Shown here in pieces: positions 31,804-39,724 of a DNA stretch of 64,000 bases; the stretch's first letter is position 1, and every line of letters begins with the position of its first letter. The position numbers and the translations under genes are program-made. The DNA is from Halothiobacillus sp045689735 (GTDB lineage Bacteria > Pseudomonadota > Gammaproteobacteria > Halothiobacillales > Halothiobacillaceae), in NCBI RefSeq assembly GCF_045689735.1, contig NZ_CP142685.1, positions 620,001-684,000 on the forward strand, read 5' to 3'. A model generated the notes under the pieces. That model was not told where the DNA came from, ran no database searches, and was given only the letters and a program-made list of their open reading frames with translations.

Positions 31804-32739
31804 ATGTTGATGCGTTCATTGCCGGTATTGCCCTTGATGCTAGGGTTGGCGGCGCCCGTTTGGGCAGATGCCGGTTTGCAACCGTTTATCGAGGGCACCA
31901 CACTCGACAATACGCTGGCGCAAGCAGACAAAACGACCCAGGCGGCCTTGACCAAGGCGGGTTTTGAAGTCGTCGGGCACTATGCCCCCGTAAAAAATGT
32001 GGTGGTGCTCTCCATCACCAACCCCGCGATGTTGCAGAATGCGGTGGCCACGCCGCGTGGTGGCTACGGGGCTGCGCTGAGCATTTCTTTGGAAGAGAGC
32101 GGCGGTAAGACCCTGGTAAGTTATGTGAACCCGGCCTATGTTGCGGCCGGCTATCGGTTGGCTTCGGATAATTCGGCAGTCACCCAATCTTTGGCCAAAG
32201 TGCTGGGGGCGGTTAAACCGTTTGGGGCGAAGCCGAGAACCGCCGAGCAACTGCATGATTACCAATACGCCTTCGGGATGGAAACCTTCAATGACCCAAT
32301 TGATTTGGGGGGTTTCCCGAGTTTTTCGTCCGCCGATCAGAAAATCACCAGCCGACTGCAGGCTAAAACCGACGGGGTGGGTCTGGTGTACAAGATAAAG
32401 CTGCCCACCAAAGATGAAATCGTCTATGGGGTGGATCTGGGTTCCTCGAATGCGGATGCGAATGGCGTCAAGCTGGTAGATTCCGTCGATACGGGTATGC
32501 CGCATCGGTATGCGTTTTTACCGTATGAAGTCCTGTTGAAAGATAAAGAGGCCGAGGCGCTGAATCTGCGTTTCCGTATGGCCTTGTTTTTCCCGGATTT
32601 GCCCATGATGGGTGGCGATGCTTCCTTCTTCAAATTGCGTAATGCGCCAGATGCCGTAAAGAGTGTTCTGCGCAAAGCGCTGGGCGGTACGGTGGTGACC
32701 CAGTCGGGCAGCGGGGATAGCGGATTTGGGGGGATGTAA
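31804..32739 (+). CDS. Secreted protein with DUF302-like N-terminal half, unknown function
   Basis: From ATG 31804 the 311-residue product has a signal peptide (about 1-22, cleavage after PVWA). Residues about 35-150 (ALTKAGFEVVGHYAPVKNVV onward) resemble the DUF302 fold. The C-terminal part (GLVYKIKLPTKDEIVYGVDL, ALFFPDLPMMGG) I do not recognise. There are no cysteines, so it is not a cytochrome. AGGAG lies 10 nt before this ATG, which makes it better than GTG 31768. It lies downstream of the sulfur-relay operon but 119 nt away, so a link is only positional. Confidence 0.7.
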   Translation: MLMRSLPVLPLMLGLAAPVWADAGLQPFIEGTTLDNTLAQADKTTQAALTKAGFEVVGHYAPVKNVVVLSITNPAMLQNAVATPRGGYGAALSISLEESGGKTLVSYVNPAYVAAGYRLASDNSAVTQSLAKVLGAVKPFGAKPRTAEQLHDYQYAFGMETFNDPIDLGGFPSFSSADQKITSRLQAKTDGVGLVYKIKLPTKDEIVYGVDLGSSNADANGVKLVDSVDTGMPHRYAFLPYEVLLKDKEAEALNLRFRMALFFPDLPMMGGDASFFKLRNAPDAVKSVLRKALGGTVVTQSGSGDSGFGGM

Positions 32740-32848
32740 ACCGGCCAGTTGCTGACAGTTGCCGTAATGGTGTGCCTTTACCGGTGCATTCGCCGCGATA
32801 AGCGGCTATATTAGCCTGCTTGGTCTTCACCTCATGCGGATGTAAAAC

Positions 32849-32875
32849 GCGCCGAGCTTGCTCGGCGCTGGTTTT
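32849..32875 (+). terminator. Strong terminator-type hairpin just upstream of ilvI
   Basis: GCGCCGAG (32849-32856) pairs with CTCGGCGC (32861-32868) across CTTG, followed by TGG and T5. It ends transcripts from the secreted-protein gene or acts as an attenuator of the ilv operon. A TATATT box at 32807-32812 could start a transcript that meets this hairpin at about +30. Confidence 0.7.
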
Positions 32876-32903
32876 TCTGCAGAGGGGTGAGATTTCTGTT
32901 TTG

Positions 32904-34625
32904 ATGAACGAAGAGAGAAAGCGCGTGGAATTGTCCGGTGGTCAAATCCTGGTGGAGTGCCTGAAAGCAGAAGGGGTCGAATCGGTCTTCGGTTACCCTG
33001 GCGGGGCGGTACTGCATATTTATGATGCCCTGTTTCAGCAGGAGCAGGTCAAGCATGTGCTCGTGCGCCATGAGCAGGGCGCAGTGCACATGGCCGATGG
33101 CTATGCCCGCGCGACCGGCAAGCCGGGGGTCGTGTTGGTGACTTCGGGGCCTGGCGCGACCAATGCGGTGACCGGCATTGCGACCGCACACATGGACTCG
33201 ATCCCCTTGGTGGTGATTACCGGCCAGGTGCCCACCAGCCTGATTGGGAACGATGCCTTTCAGGAAGTGGATAATGTGGGCATTACCCGCCCCTGCGTGA
33301 AGCACAATTTCCTAGTGAAGGATGTACGGGATCTGGCTTCGGTCATGAAAAAAGCGTTTTACATCGCGACCACGGGGCGGCCGGGGCCGGTCGTGGTCGA
33401 TATTCCCAAGGATGTGACCGATCCGAAGATCAAAGTGCCGTTCGAATACCCCGCGGCAATCTCCATGCGCTCCTATCACCCCACCGTCAAAGGGCATAGT
33501 GGACAAATCCGTAAAGCGGTGGATTTGATTATCCATGCCGAGCGCCCGATGTTGTATACCGGGGGCGGTGTGGTACTGGGGCAGGCCGCCGAGCAATTGA
33601 CGCGCTTTGCCCGTTTGCTGGGCTACCCCATCACAAATACCTTGATGGGGCTGGGTGCCTATCCCGCGAGTGATAAACAGTTCCTCGGCATGCTTGGGAT
33701 GCACGGCACCTATGAGGCCAATATGGCCGTGCATCATTGCGATGTGCTGATTGCCATCGGTGCCCGCTTTGATGACCGTGTGACCGGTAACCTCGCCAAA
33801 TTCTGCCCGACGGCGAAAATCGTACATATCGACATTGATCCGGCTTCCATTTCCAAAAATGTGGCGGTGGATGTGCCGATTGTGGGCTCGGTCAAGTCGG
33901 TGCTCGAAGAAATGATTCCGATGGTCGAGGCAGCGGGCGGCGCCAAACAGCCGGAGGCGCTGGCCGCTTGGTGGGCGCAGATCGAACAATGGCGCGCGCT
34001 GCGTTGCCTGGAGTTCAAAACCAATGGCGAGATCATCAAGCCGCAGTATGTCGTGCAGAAGATGTGGGAGATCACCGGCGGGAATGCCTATGTGACCTCC
34101 GATGTCGGCCAGCATCAAATGTGGGCGGCGCAGTACTACGGTTTCGATAAACCCAATCGCTGGATCAATTCTGGCGGCCTCGGGACGATGGGATTCGGCT
34201 TGCCGGCGGCCTTGGGCGTCAAGTTCGCCTATCCGGAAGAAGAAGTCGTCTGTGTGACGGGCGAGGGCAGCATCCAGATGTGTATTCAGGAGCTATCTAC
34301 CGCACTGCAATATCACCTGCCGGTCAAGGTCGTGAGCTTGAATAACCGCTATCTTGGGATGGTGCGGCAGTGGCAGGAATTCTTTTACTCTGGCCGCTAC
34401 GCCATGAGTTATATGGAAGCCCTGCCTGATTTCGTCAAACTGGCAGAGTCGTATGGGCATGTCGGGATGCGCATCGAAAAAGCCAGCGATGTCGAGGGCG
34501 CGCTGCGCGAAGCGTTTGCACTGAAGGATCGGCTGGTGTTCATGGATTTTCAAACCGATCCGACGGAGAACGTCTATCCGATGGTACCGGCGGGTGCTGG
34601 CCTGAACGAAATGATTTTGGTGTAA
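32904..34625 (+). CDS. ilvI: Acetolactate synthase, large (catalytic) subunit
   Basis: The thiamine-diphosphate enzyme condenses pyruvate with pyruvate or 2-oxobutyrate as the first common step to Val, Leu and Ile. The 573 residues carry the N-terminal pyrimidine domain (SVFGYPGGAVLHIYDAL with the catalytic Glu in VRHEQGAVHMADGYAR). The central domain follows, and the C-terminal ThDP domain has VTGEGSIQMCIQELSTALQY and NNRYLGMVRQWQ. The GEGS form of the metal motif is common in proteobacterial IlvI. ATG 32904 fits the family start; the frame is open to 32820 over the hairpin, which is unlikely to be coding. It is the first gene of ilvI-ilvH-ilvC. Confidence 0.96.
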   Translation: MNEERKRVELSGGQILVECLKAEGVESVFGYPGGAVLHIYDALFQQEQVKHVLVRHEQGAVHMADGYARATGKPGVVLVTSGPGATNAVTGIATAHMDSIPLVVITGQVPTSLIGNDAFQEVDNVGITRPCVKHNFLVKDVRDLASVMKKAFYIATTGRPGPVVVDIPKDVTDPKIKVPFEYPAAISMRSYHPTVKGHSGQIRKAVDLIIHAERPMLYTGGGVVLGQAAEQLTRFARLLGYPITNTLMGLGAYPASDKQFLGMLGMHGTYEANMAVHHCDVLIAIGARFDDRVTGNLAKFCPTAKIVHIDIDPASISKNVAVDVPIVGSVKSVLEEMIPMVEAAGGAKQPEALAAWWAQIEQWRALRCLEFKTNGEIIKPQYVVQKMWEITGGNAYVTSDVGQHQMWAAQYYGFDKPNRWINSGGLGTMGFGLPAALGVKFAYPEEEVVCVTGEGSIQMCIQELSTALQYHLPVKVVSLNNRYLGMVRQWQEFFYSGRYAMSYMEALPDFVKLAESYGHVGMRIEKASDVEGALREAFALKDRLVFMDFQTDPTENVYPMVPAGAGLNEMILV

Positions 34626-34629
34626 CACG

Positions 34630-35130
34630 ATGCGGCACATCATCTCCATTCTGATCGAAAATGAAGCGGGTGCCCTGTCGCGCGTGGCGGGATTGTTCTC
34701 TGCCCGGGGTTACAATATTGAATCCTTGTGTGTCGCACCCACCGTGGACGAGACCCTGTCGCGGATGACCCTAGTGACGCGCGGTGATGAACAGGTCATC
34801 GAGCAAATCGTCAAGCAACTCAACAAGTTGATTGATGTCGTCAAGGTGCAGGACATGGCCGATGCGCCGCATATCGAGCGCGAGCTGATGCTGATCAAGG
34901 TGCAGGCTCAGGATGTGCTGCGCGACGAGGTGTATCGGTTGTCGGAAATTTTCCGGGGGCAGATCATCGATGTTAGCGACATCAGCTACACCATCCAGAT
35001 GGTTGGTCCTGGGCACAAACTCGATGCGTTCCTTGCGGCGCTTGGCGCGATCCCCGTGGTGGAAATCGTGCGTTCCGGCGCGTTAGGGATTGCACGCGGC
35101 CCGCGTGGCATGGCGATTCCTGAAGCCTGA
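34630..35130 (+). CDS. ilvH: Acetolactate synthase, small (regulatory) subunit
   Basis: The regulatory subunit stimulates the catalytic subunit and gives valine feedback inhibition. The 166-residue protein begins MRHIISILIENEAGALSRVAG, an ACT domain, with GLFSARGYNIESL as the effector loop. The C-terminal half (ERELMLIKVQA, RGQIIDVS) is the second ACT-like domain. It follows ilvI by 4 nt. Confidence 0.97.
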   Translation: MRHIISILIENEAGALSRVAGLFSARGYNIESLCVAPTVDETLSRMTLVTRGDEQVIEQIVKQLNKLIDVVKVQDMADAPHIERELMLIKVQAQDVLRDEVYRLSEIFRGQIIDVSDISYTIQMVGPGHKLDAFLAALGAIPVVEIVRSGALGIARGPRGMAIPEA

Positions 35131-35195
35131 ATCGTTTGATCCGCCCTTGAATTGACTTTTCCCTTTTTTTTGAACTGATTGTTGCGGAGTTCTCT

Positions 35196-36212
35196 ATGAA
35201 GATTTATTACGACAAAGATTGTGATCTTTCCCTGATTCAAGGCAAAAAGGTGGCCATCATTGGTTATGGCTCCCAAGGGCATGCACATGCGCTGAATTTG
35301 AAAGATTCCGGCGTGAGCGTGGTCATTGGCCTGCGTCCGGGCTCTGGTTCTGCGCGCAAAGCAGAGGCGGAAGGCTTGACCGTCCTGCCGGTGCCGCAGG
35401 CGGTGGCCGCAGCGGATCTGGTCATGGTGCTGGCACCCGACGAATACCAATCCGCAATCTATCGCAATGACATCGAACCGAATCTCAAGCAAGGGGCGAC
35501 GCTGGCGTTTGCGCACGGGTTTTCGATTCTGTACAACCAGATCGTGCCGCGCGCGGATCTCGATGTCATCATGATTGCGCCCAAGGCGCCGGGGCATACG
35601 GTGCGCTCAGAGTTCAAGCGCGGCGGTGGGATCCCGGATCTGATTGCGATTCATCAGGACGCTTCCGGCACCGCCAAAGCGACCGCCTTGTCCTATGCCT
35701 CGGCGGTCGGTGGCGGCCGTACCGGCATTATCGAAACCACCTTCAAAGACGAAACGGAAACCGATCTGTTCGGCGAGCAGGCGGTGCTGTGCGGGGGAAC
35801 GGTCGAACTGGTCAAAGCCGGTTTCGAGACCCTGGTCGAGGCCGGTTATGCCCCGGAAATGGCGTATTTCGAGTGTCTGCACGAACTCAAGCTGATTGTC
35901 GATCTGATGTACGAAGGCGGCATCGCCAACATGAACTACTCGATCTCCAACAATGCCGAATACGGCGAATATGTCACCGGGCCGAAGGTCATCAACGAAG
36001 AAAGTCGCCGTGCCATGCGCGAAGCATTGGCCAACATCCAGTCCGGCGAATATGCCAAGCAATTCATTGCGGAAGGAAATCTCAACTATCCTTCGATGAC
36101 GGCTCGTCGCCGTCAGAATGCGGCGCATGCCATTGAGCAAACCGGCGCCAAACTCCGCAGCATGATGCCGTGGATCACCGCGAATAAAATCGTCGATAAA
36201 GAACGCAATTAA
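35196..36212 (+). CDS. ilvC: Ketol-acid reductoisomerase (class I, NADP)
   Basis: IlvC isomerises and reduces acetolactate to 2,3-dihydroxyisovalerate. At 338 residues it is the short class I form. The Rossmann motif GYGSQGHAHALNLKDSG is at about 24-40, and the RxxS-type phosphate loop (LRPGSGSARKA) predicts NADPH use. Metal ligands lie in ETDLFGEQAVLCGG and the C-terminal helical knot has NYSISNNAEYGEY. A 65-nt gap follows ilvH, and a terminator follows the stop, closing the operon. Confidence 0.97.
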   Translation: MKIYYDKDCDLSLIQGKKVAIIGYGSQGHAHALNLKDSGVSVVIGLRPGSGSARKAEAEGLTVLPVPQAVAAADLVMVLAPDEYQSAIYRNDIEPNLKQGATLAFAHGFSILYNQIVPRADLDVIMIAPKAPGHTVRSEFKRGGGIPDLIAIHQDASGTAKATALSYASAVGGGRTGIIETTFKDETETDLFGEQAVLCGGTVELVKAGFETLVEAGYAPEMAYFECLHELKLIVDLMYEGGIANMNYSISNNAEYGEYVTGPKVINEESRRAMREALANIQSGEYAKQFIAEGNLNYPSMTARRRQNAAHAIEQTGAKLRSMMPWITANKIVDKERN

Positions 36213-36271
36213 TCCCATCGGCGGCCCCGGCGTCGTGTTACGACCGGGCGTCGGCGGGCTTGAAAGTCACG

Positions 36272-36306
36272 AACCTGAATTCCCTGGTTGGATTCAGGTT
36301 TTTTTG
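36272..36306 (+). terminator. Intrinsic terminator after ilvC
   Basis: AACCTGAAT (36272-36280) pairs with ATTCAGGTT (36292-36300) across an 11-nt loop, and a T run of at least seven follows. Confidence 0.85.
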
Positions 36307-36391
36307 TTTTTCGACTTATCCTGCGGTCATCTTCTCTGCGTACAATGCGGGCAGATGGCTGATCTGATGCGGCGAATTTTTTGAGGTTCTC

Positions 36392-37171
36392 ATGAACGAT
36401 CCCTTACCCCCGAACGCAGTTGAACCCGCCCCTGTCCGGCCGCGGCGCAAGGCGATTTACCTGTTACCTAACCTGTTTACCACGGCGGCATTGTTTGCCG
36501 GGTTTTACGCAATCCTGCGTGCGATTGCCGGTGATTTTGAGATGGCGGCAATGGCGGTATTCATCGCCATGGTGCTGGATGGGCTGGATGGCCGGATCGC
36601 GCGGTTGACTCACACGCAATCTGAGTTTGGCGTGCAATACGACTCGCTGTCAGATGTGATCTCCTTCGGTTTGGCGCCCGCGATTGTCATGTACCAATGG
36701 AGTTTGCAGGGGATTGGTGACCGTTGGGGGTTGCTGGGGGCCTTCGTATTCGCAACTGCGGCGGCGGTGCGTTTGGCGCGGTTCAATGTGCAGGTGGAAA
36801 CCGTCGATAAACGCTACTTCGTCGGCTTGGCTTCACCGGCCGCTGCCGCCGTGTTGATGGGGATGGTCTGGGTGGTGCATGAGCATCAGATGGACTGGAA
36901 TCAAAGCGCGGGATGGATGTGGGTCATTACGGTGACGACGGGGTTGCTGATGGTATCGAGCCTGCCGTACTACAGCTTCAAGAGCCTAAGTCCTCGGCTG
37001 CGGGTTTCGTTCCTGAGTGTGCCGCTCTTGATCCTGTTGTTTGCTGTGGCGCTGAAAGATTTCGCCCTGACGCTCTGGCTGCTGTTTGTGGCCTACGCGC
37101 TTTCCGCGCCCTTGCTGTTTGCGTTCCGGCGGGGGCGGCGGCTGTTGCGAGGCGCCAGCGCGCGCGGCTGA
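36392..37171 (+). CDS. pssA: CDP-diacylglycerol--serine O-phosphatidyltransferase
   Basis: PssA makes phosphatidylserine, the precursor of phosphatidylethanolamine, in the inner membrane. The 259-residue polytopic protein carries the CDP-alcohol phosphatidyltransferase signature with its aspartates: DGLDGRIARLTHTQSEFG, then VQYDSLSD, at about residues 67-92. It has about seven membrane helices and a short basic N-terminus (RPRRKAIYLLPNLFTT). This is the type II (Bacillus-like) enzyme, often next to ilvC, as here. Confidence 0.95.
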   Translation: MNDPLPPNAVEPAPVRPRRKAIYLLPNLFTTAALFAGFYAILRAIAGDFEMAAMAVFIAMVLDGLDGRIARLTHTQSEFGVQYDSLSDVISFGLAPAIVMYQWSLQGIGDRWGLLGAFVFATAAAVRLARFNVQVETVDKRYFVGLASPAAAAVLMGMVWVVHEHQMDWNQSAGWMWVITVTTGLLMVSSLPYYSFKSLSPRLRVSFLSVPLLILLFAVALKDFALTLWLLFVAYALSAPLLFAFRRGRRLLRGASARG

Positions 37172-37196
37172 TCGGGAATCGGGCATTTGACGGGTT

Positions 37197-37490
37197 TACC
37201 AGGCCGTTGAAAAACTCTTTTCAACGGCCTGGTAAGGCAAGCCATGGATGGCTTGCACAAAGATCAATCATGTTAAGTGATTGATCTTTTGAGGCCGTCG
37301 CGGACTTCGTCAGCTTCGCGTTAGACATGAACGCGGACCTCGTTAGCTCCGCGTTAAGCTGGCGTAAGCCCGCCGCGACGCTCCCTTAGGCAGAACCCGC
37401 AGGGTCTCCGACAGGGATGTCGGAGAAGCCGAAGAGGAGGGATCAGCCGAGTTGAAAAGGGGCAGGAAAGCCTTTTTCAACATCCTGTTA
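37197..37490 (-). mobile_element. Longest copy of the TA-flanked multi-hairpin repeat, inverted and expanded
   Basis: It fills the pssA-uppP gap, where no gene is visible. It starts TACCAGGCCGTTGAAAAAC and ends with CAACATCCTGTTA, so both ends carry CAGGnnGTTGAAAAA inside flanking TA. Read on the minus strand it follows the copy at 22855-23023 block by block, with about 125 bp of extra sequence in the middle. The extra part holds a near-duplicated unit (GCGGACTTCGTCAGCTTCGC at 37301 and its variant at 37334) and a CCGACA/TGTCGG hairpin. Its last bases form the uppP stop codon on the minus strand. Confidence 0.75.
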
Positions 37491-38288
37491 AGCCCAGAAA
37501 TACCAGAGCACAAGTACCCCGAACACGATGCGGTAATAGGCAAACCCTTTGAAGGTGTGCTTGCTGATGAAGTGCAGAAACGCCTGTACGAAAATCAGCC
37601 CGGTGATGAAGGCCATCACAAAGCCGATGGCCATCATGTGCAGATCTTCCGGGCGCAGGTGGTGCCAGTGTTTGATCAGATCAAACAAGGTCGCGGCCAG
37701 CATGGTCGGAATCGCCAGAAAAAAAGAAAATTCGGTGGCTGTCGTGCGCGAGAGCCCAAACAGCATGCCGCCCATGATGGTCGAACCGGAGCGGGAGGTG
37801 CCGGGAATCAGGGCGAAGCACTGCGCGAAACCCACTTTCAGCGCGTCGAGCGGGCTCATGTCGTCCACGGAAAGCACGCGGGGTTTTGGCGCAAATTTCT
37901 CGACCAGCAGAATGATCAACCCGCCGATGATCAGCGCGATGGCGACAAACATCGGGCTGAACAGATATTCCTTGATGTAGTGATGCGTCAATAGTCCGAT
38001 CACCGCCGCCGGGATAAAGGCGATGATCAGGTTGAGGGTGAATTTTTGTGCGCTGCGTTCGCGCGGCAGGCCGGCGGCCACGGTGATGAGTTTGTGTCGA
38101 TAAAACCACATCACGGCCAGAATCGCGCCGAGCTGAATAAAAATCTCGAAGACCTTGGCGCCATCGCCGGTGTAGCCCAAGTAATCGGCGGCGACAATCA
38201 GGTGTCCCGTCGAGGACACCGGCAGGAACTCGGTTGCGCCTTCGATCACGCCTAAAATGCCGGCGGTGAGCCAATCGGGAAAAAGCAT
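37488..38288 (-). CDS. uppP: Undecaprenyl-diphosphatase
   Basis: UppP (BacA) recycles undecaprenyl pyrophosphate at the inner membrane for cell-wall synthesis. The 266-residue polytopic protein has the two conserved motifs: EGATEFLPVSSTGHLIVA near the N-terminus and PGTSRSGSTIMGGMLFGLSR near residue 175. ATG 38288 with AGAGGA upstream fits the family; 17 extra in-frame codons upstream do not. Its stop codon TAA uses the TA edge of the repeat at 37197-37490. Confidence 0.95.
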   Translation of the reverse strand: MLFPDWLTAGILGVIEGATEFLPVSSTGHLIVAADYLGYTGDGAKVFEIFIQLGAILAVMWFYRHKLITVAAGLPRERSAQKFTLNLIIAFIPAAVIGLLTHHYIKEYLFSPMFVAIALIIGGLIILLVEKFAPKPRVLSVDDMSPLDALKVGFAQCFALIPGTSRSGSTIMGGMLFGLSRTTATEFSFFLAIPTMLAATLFDLIKHWHHLRPEDLHMMAIGFVMAFITGLIFVQAFLHFISKHTFKGFAYYRIVFGVLVLWYFWA

Positions 38289-38553
38289 AAATATCCTCTG
38301 TATTTGGGGAAATGGTATCTGGTTGACGCGGGAGGCCACGCGACAGGGGATCGAAACGCGGCGACCGGAGCCGGGACTCGCCCGGGTTGCTCCATCGCCT
38401 AGCTAATCGATGGGTGCTGTAGGCAGCGCTATTCTAGCGAAGTTCCCGTCTCAGCCCTTCTGGGTTAACGAAATTTAATCCGGGTTTGCGCGCGTCGGCG
38501 GAACGGTGGCCTGCGGTCGATGGGCAGCATCCCGAAGTGAAATCTGCCCCATG

Positions 38554-39486
38554 CTACGCCCATAAGGCCTGCAGATGGGCATACACGCTGCGCGCCAATG
38601 CGTCCGGCGCGTAACCGCCTTCAAGCAAGGAGACGATCCGGCCATGAGCCGAGGCATTGGCCTGATGCACCAGCGCTTCGGTGAGCCAGGCGTAATCCGC
38701 CTCCTGCAGCGCCCAGCCACTCATGTCATCCTCGCGGTGCCCGTCGAACCCGGCGGAAATCAGGATGAGTTCCGGCGCGAAGTCCGCCAGCCGCCGAAAC
38801 CAGGCCGTTTGCACCGCTGTGCGCCACTGTGTGCCGCGGGTGCCGACGGGAAGAGGCACCGGCAGGCAGTTGTCGGCCTTGGGGGGTGTGCCGGTGTGCG
38901 GATAAAACGGATGTTGAAAGCTGGAGCAGAACAGAATCCGATCATCGCCCGCCACGATGTCTTCGGTGCCATCGCCGTGGTGGACATCAAAATCCACGAT
39001 GGCCAGCCGCTGAATGCCGTGCTGGGTCAGCGCATGATAGGCCGCCACCGCGACATTGTTGAACAGGCAAAATCCGGCGGCTTGACGGCGTCCGGCGTGG
39101 TGACCGGGGGGGCGGATGGCGCAAAAGGCGCGCCGCCCGGATGCGCCGAGCACCCAATCGACGGCGGTAATGCCGCTGCCTGCCGCATACAACGCCGCCT
39201 CCAGCGTTTGCGGCGTCACGACCACATCGGGCGCGAATTCGATCCCGCCCTCGCTGGGCGCCTGACGCCAGACTTCGTCTAGATAGCGCGGATCGTGAGC
39301 CAGCGCCAATTGCGCGCGGGTGGCTGCGGTGGGGGTGAGGTGCAGCAGCCAGTCATCGAACCCTTGGGCAATCAGATGGTCTTGAATGGCCGTGAGCCGC
39401 CGGGCATTTTCTGGGTGCGGTACGCCATAGATCCGGCCATTGCTATGGTTCAGGCAACTGGGGTGGGTGAGATAGGCGAGGTTCAT
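38554..39486 (-). CDS. Histone deacetylase superfamily protein
   Basis: This is a zinc-dependent deacetylase of the HDAC/acetoin-utilisation (AcuC-like) class. The active site is complete: RPPGHHAGR (tandem His), VDFDVHHGDGTEDI (zinc Asp and His), and SAGFDGHREDDMS (second zinc Asp). Bacterial members deacetylate proteins such as acetyl-CoA synthetase, or small molecules such as polyamines. It is divergent from a PatZ-like acetyltransferase, which favours a protein-acetylation role. ATG 39486 gives 310 residues starting MNLAYLTHPSCL; a TTG at 39510 is an alternative, and neither has a clear ribosome binding site. Confidence 0.9.
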   Translation of the reverse strand: MNLAYLTHPSCLNHSNGRIYGVPHPENARRLTAIQDHLIAQGFDDWLLHLTPTAATRAQLALAHDPRYLDEVWRQAPSEGGIEFAPDVVVTPQTLEAALYAAGSGITAVDWVLGASGRRAFCAIRPPGHHAGRRQAAGFCLFNNVAVAAYHALTQHGIQRLAIVDFDVHHGDGTEDIVAGDDRILFCSSFQHPFYPHTGTPPKADNCLPVPLPVGTRGTQWRTAVQTAWFRRLADFAPELILISAGFDGHREDDMSGWALQEADYAWLTEALVHQANASAHGRIVSLLEGGYAPDALARSVYAHLQALWA

Positions 39487-39512
39487 CGGTTTGCCATGCA
39501 ATTGGTGCAAAT

Positions 39513-39673
39513 TGGGTATTCAACCCAGATTGTCCATTAGACCGGGCTACGGGGCTAGGGAGAACAGGAACGCCTGTCGAATTGCCTTGCGCGGCGTCTT
39601 CCCGCCTGCGGGCGGCAGCTTCGGGCGCGCGTTCCAATGGATAATCTGGGTTCAATTCTGCCCTGAATACCCT
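39513..39673. repeat. Imperfect long inverted-repeat element between HDAC and patZ genes
   Basis: The left arm (39514-39538) reads GGGTATTCA then ACCCAGATTGTCCATT. The right arm (39636-39673, read in reverse) has GGGTATTCA, 13 extra bases, and ACCCAGATTATCCATT. A further inner match is GGAACGC (39567-39573) with GCGTTCC (39629-39635). The centre contains a CCCGCCTGCGGGCGG dyad (39601-39615). There is no coding signal. It looks like a small non-autonomous element or a regulatory cruciform, unrelated to the GTTGAAAAA family. Confidence 0.6.
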
Positions 39674-39724
39674 ATTCGCGATATATTTCCCTGCGTTTGT
39701 AAAGGAATTACCGGAGGCCGCCCA

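Noticed and set aside
32768..32815. Leader peptide of the ilv operon
   Set aside because: The 15-codon ORF has only scattered Val, Leu and Ile and no usable ribosome binding site.
38289..38553. Possible tRNA or small gene between uppP and the deacetylase gene
   Set aside because: I found no T-loop/acceptor pattern, no terminator and no ORF with a ribosome binding site in this 265-nt gap.
39491..39724. N-terminal extension of the patZ-like gene
   Set aside because: The open frame crosses the inverted-repeat element, has no CoA-binding-domain homology, and a strong GGAGG site precedes ATG 39725.
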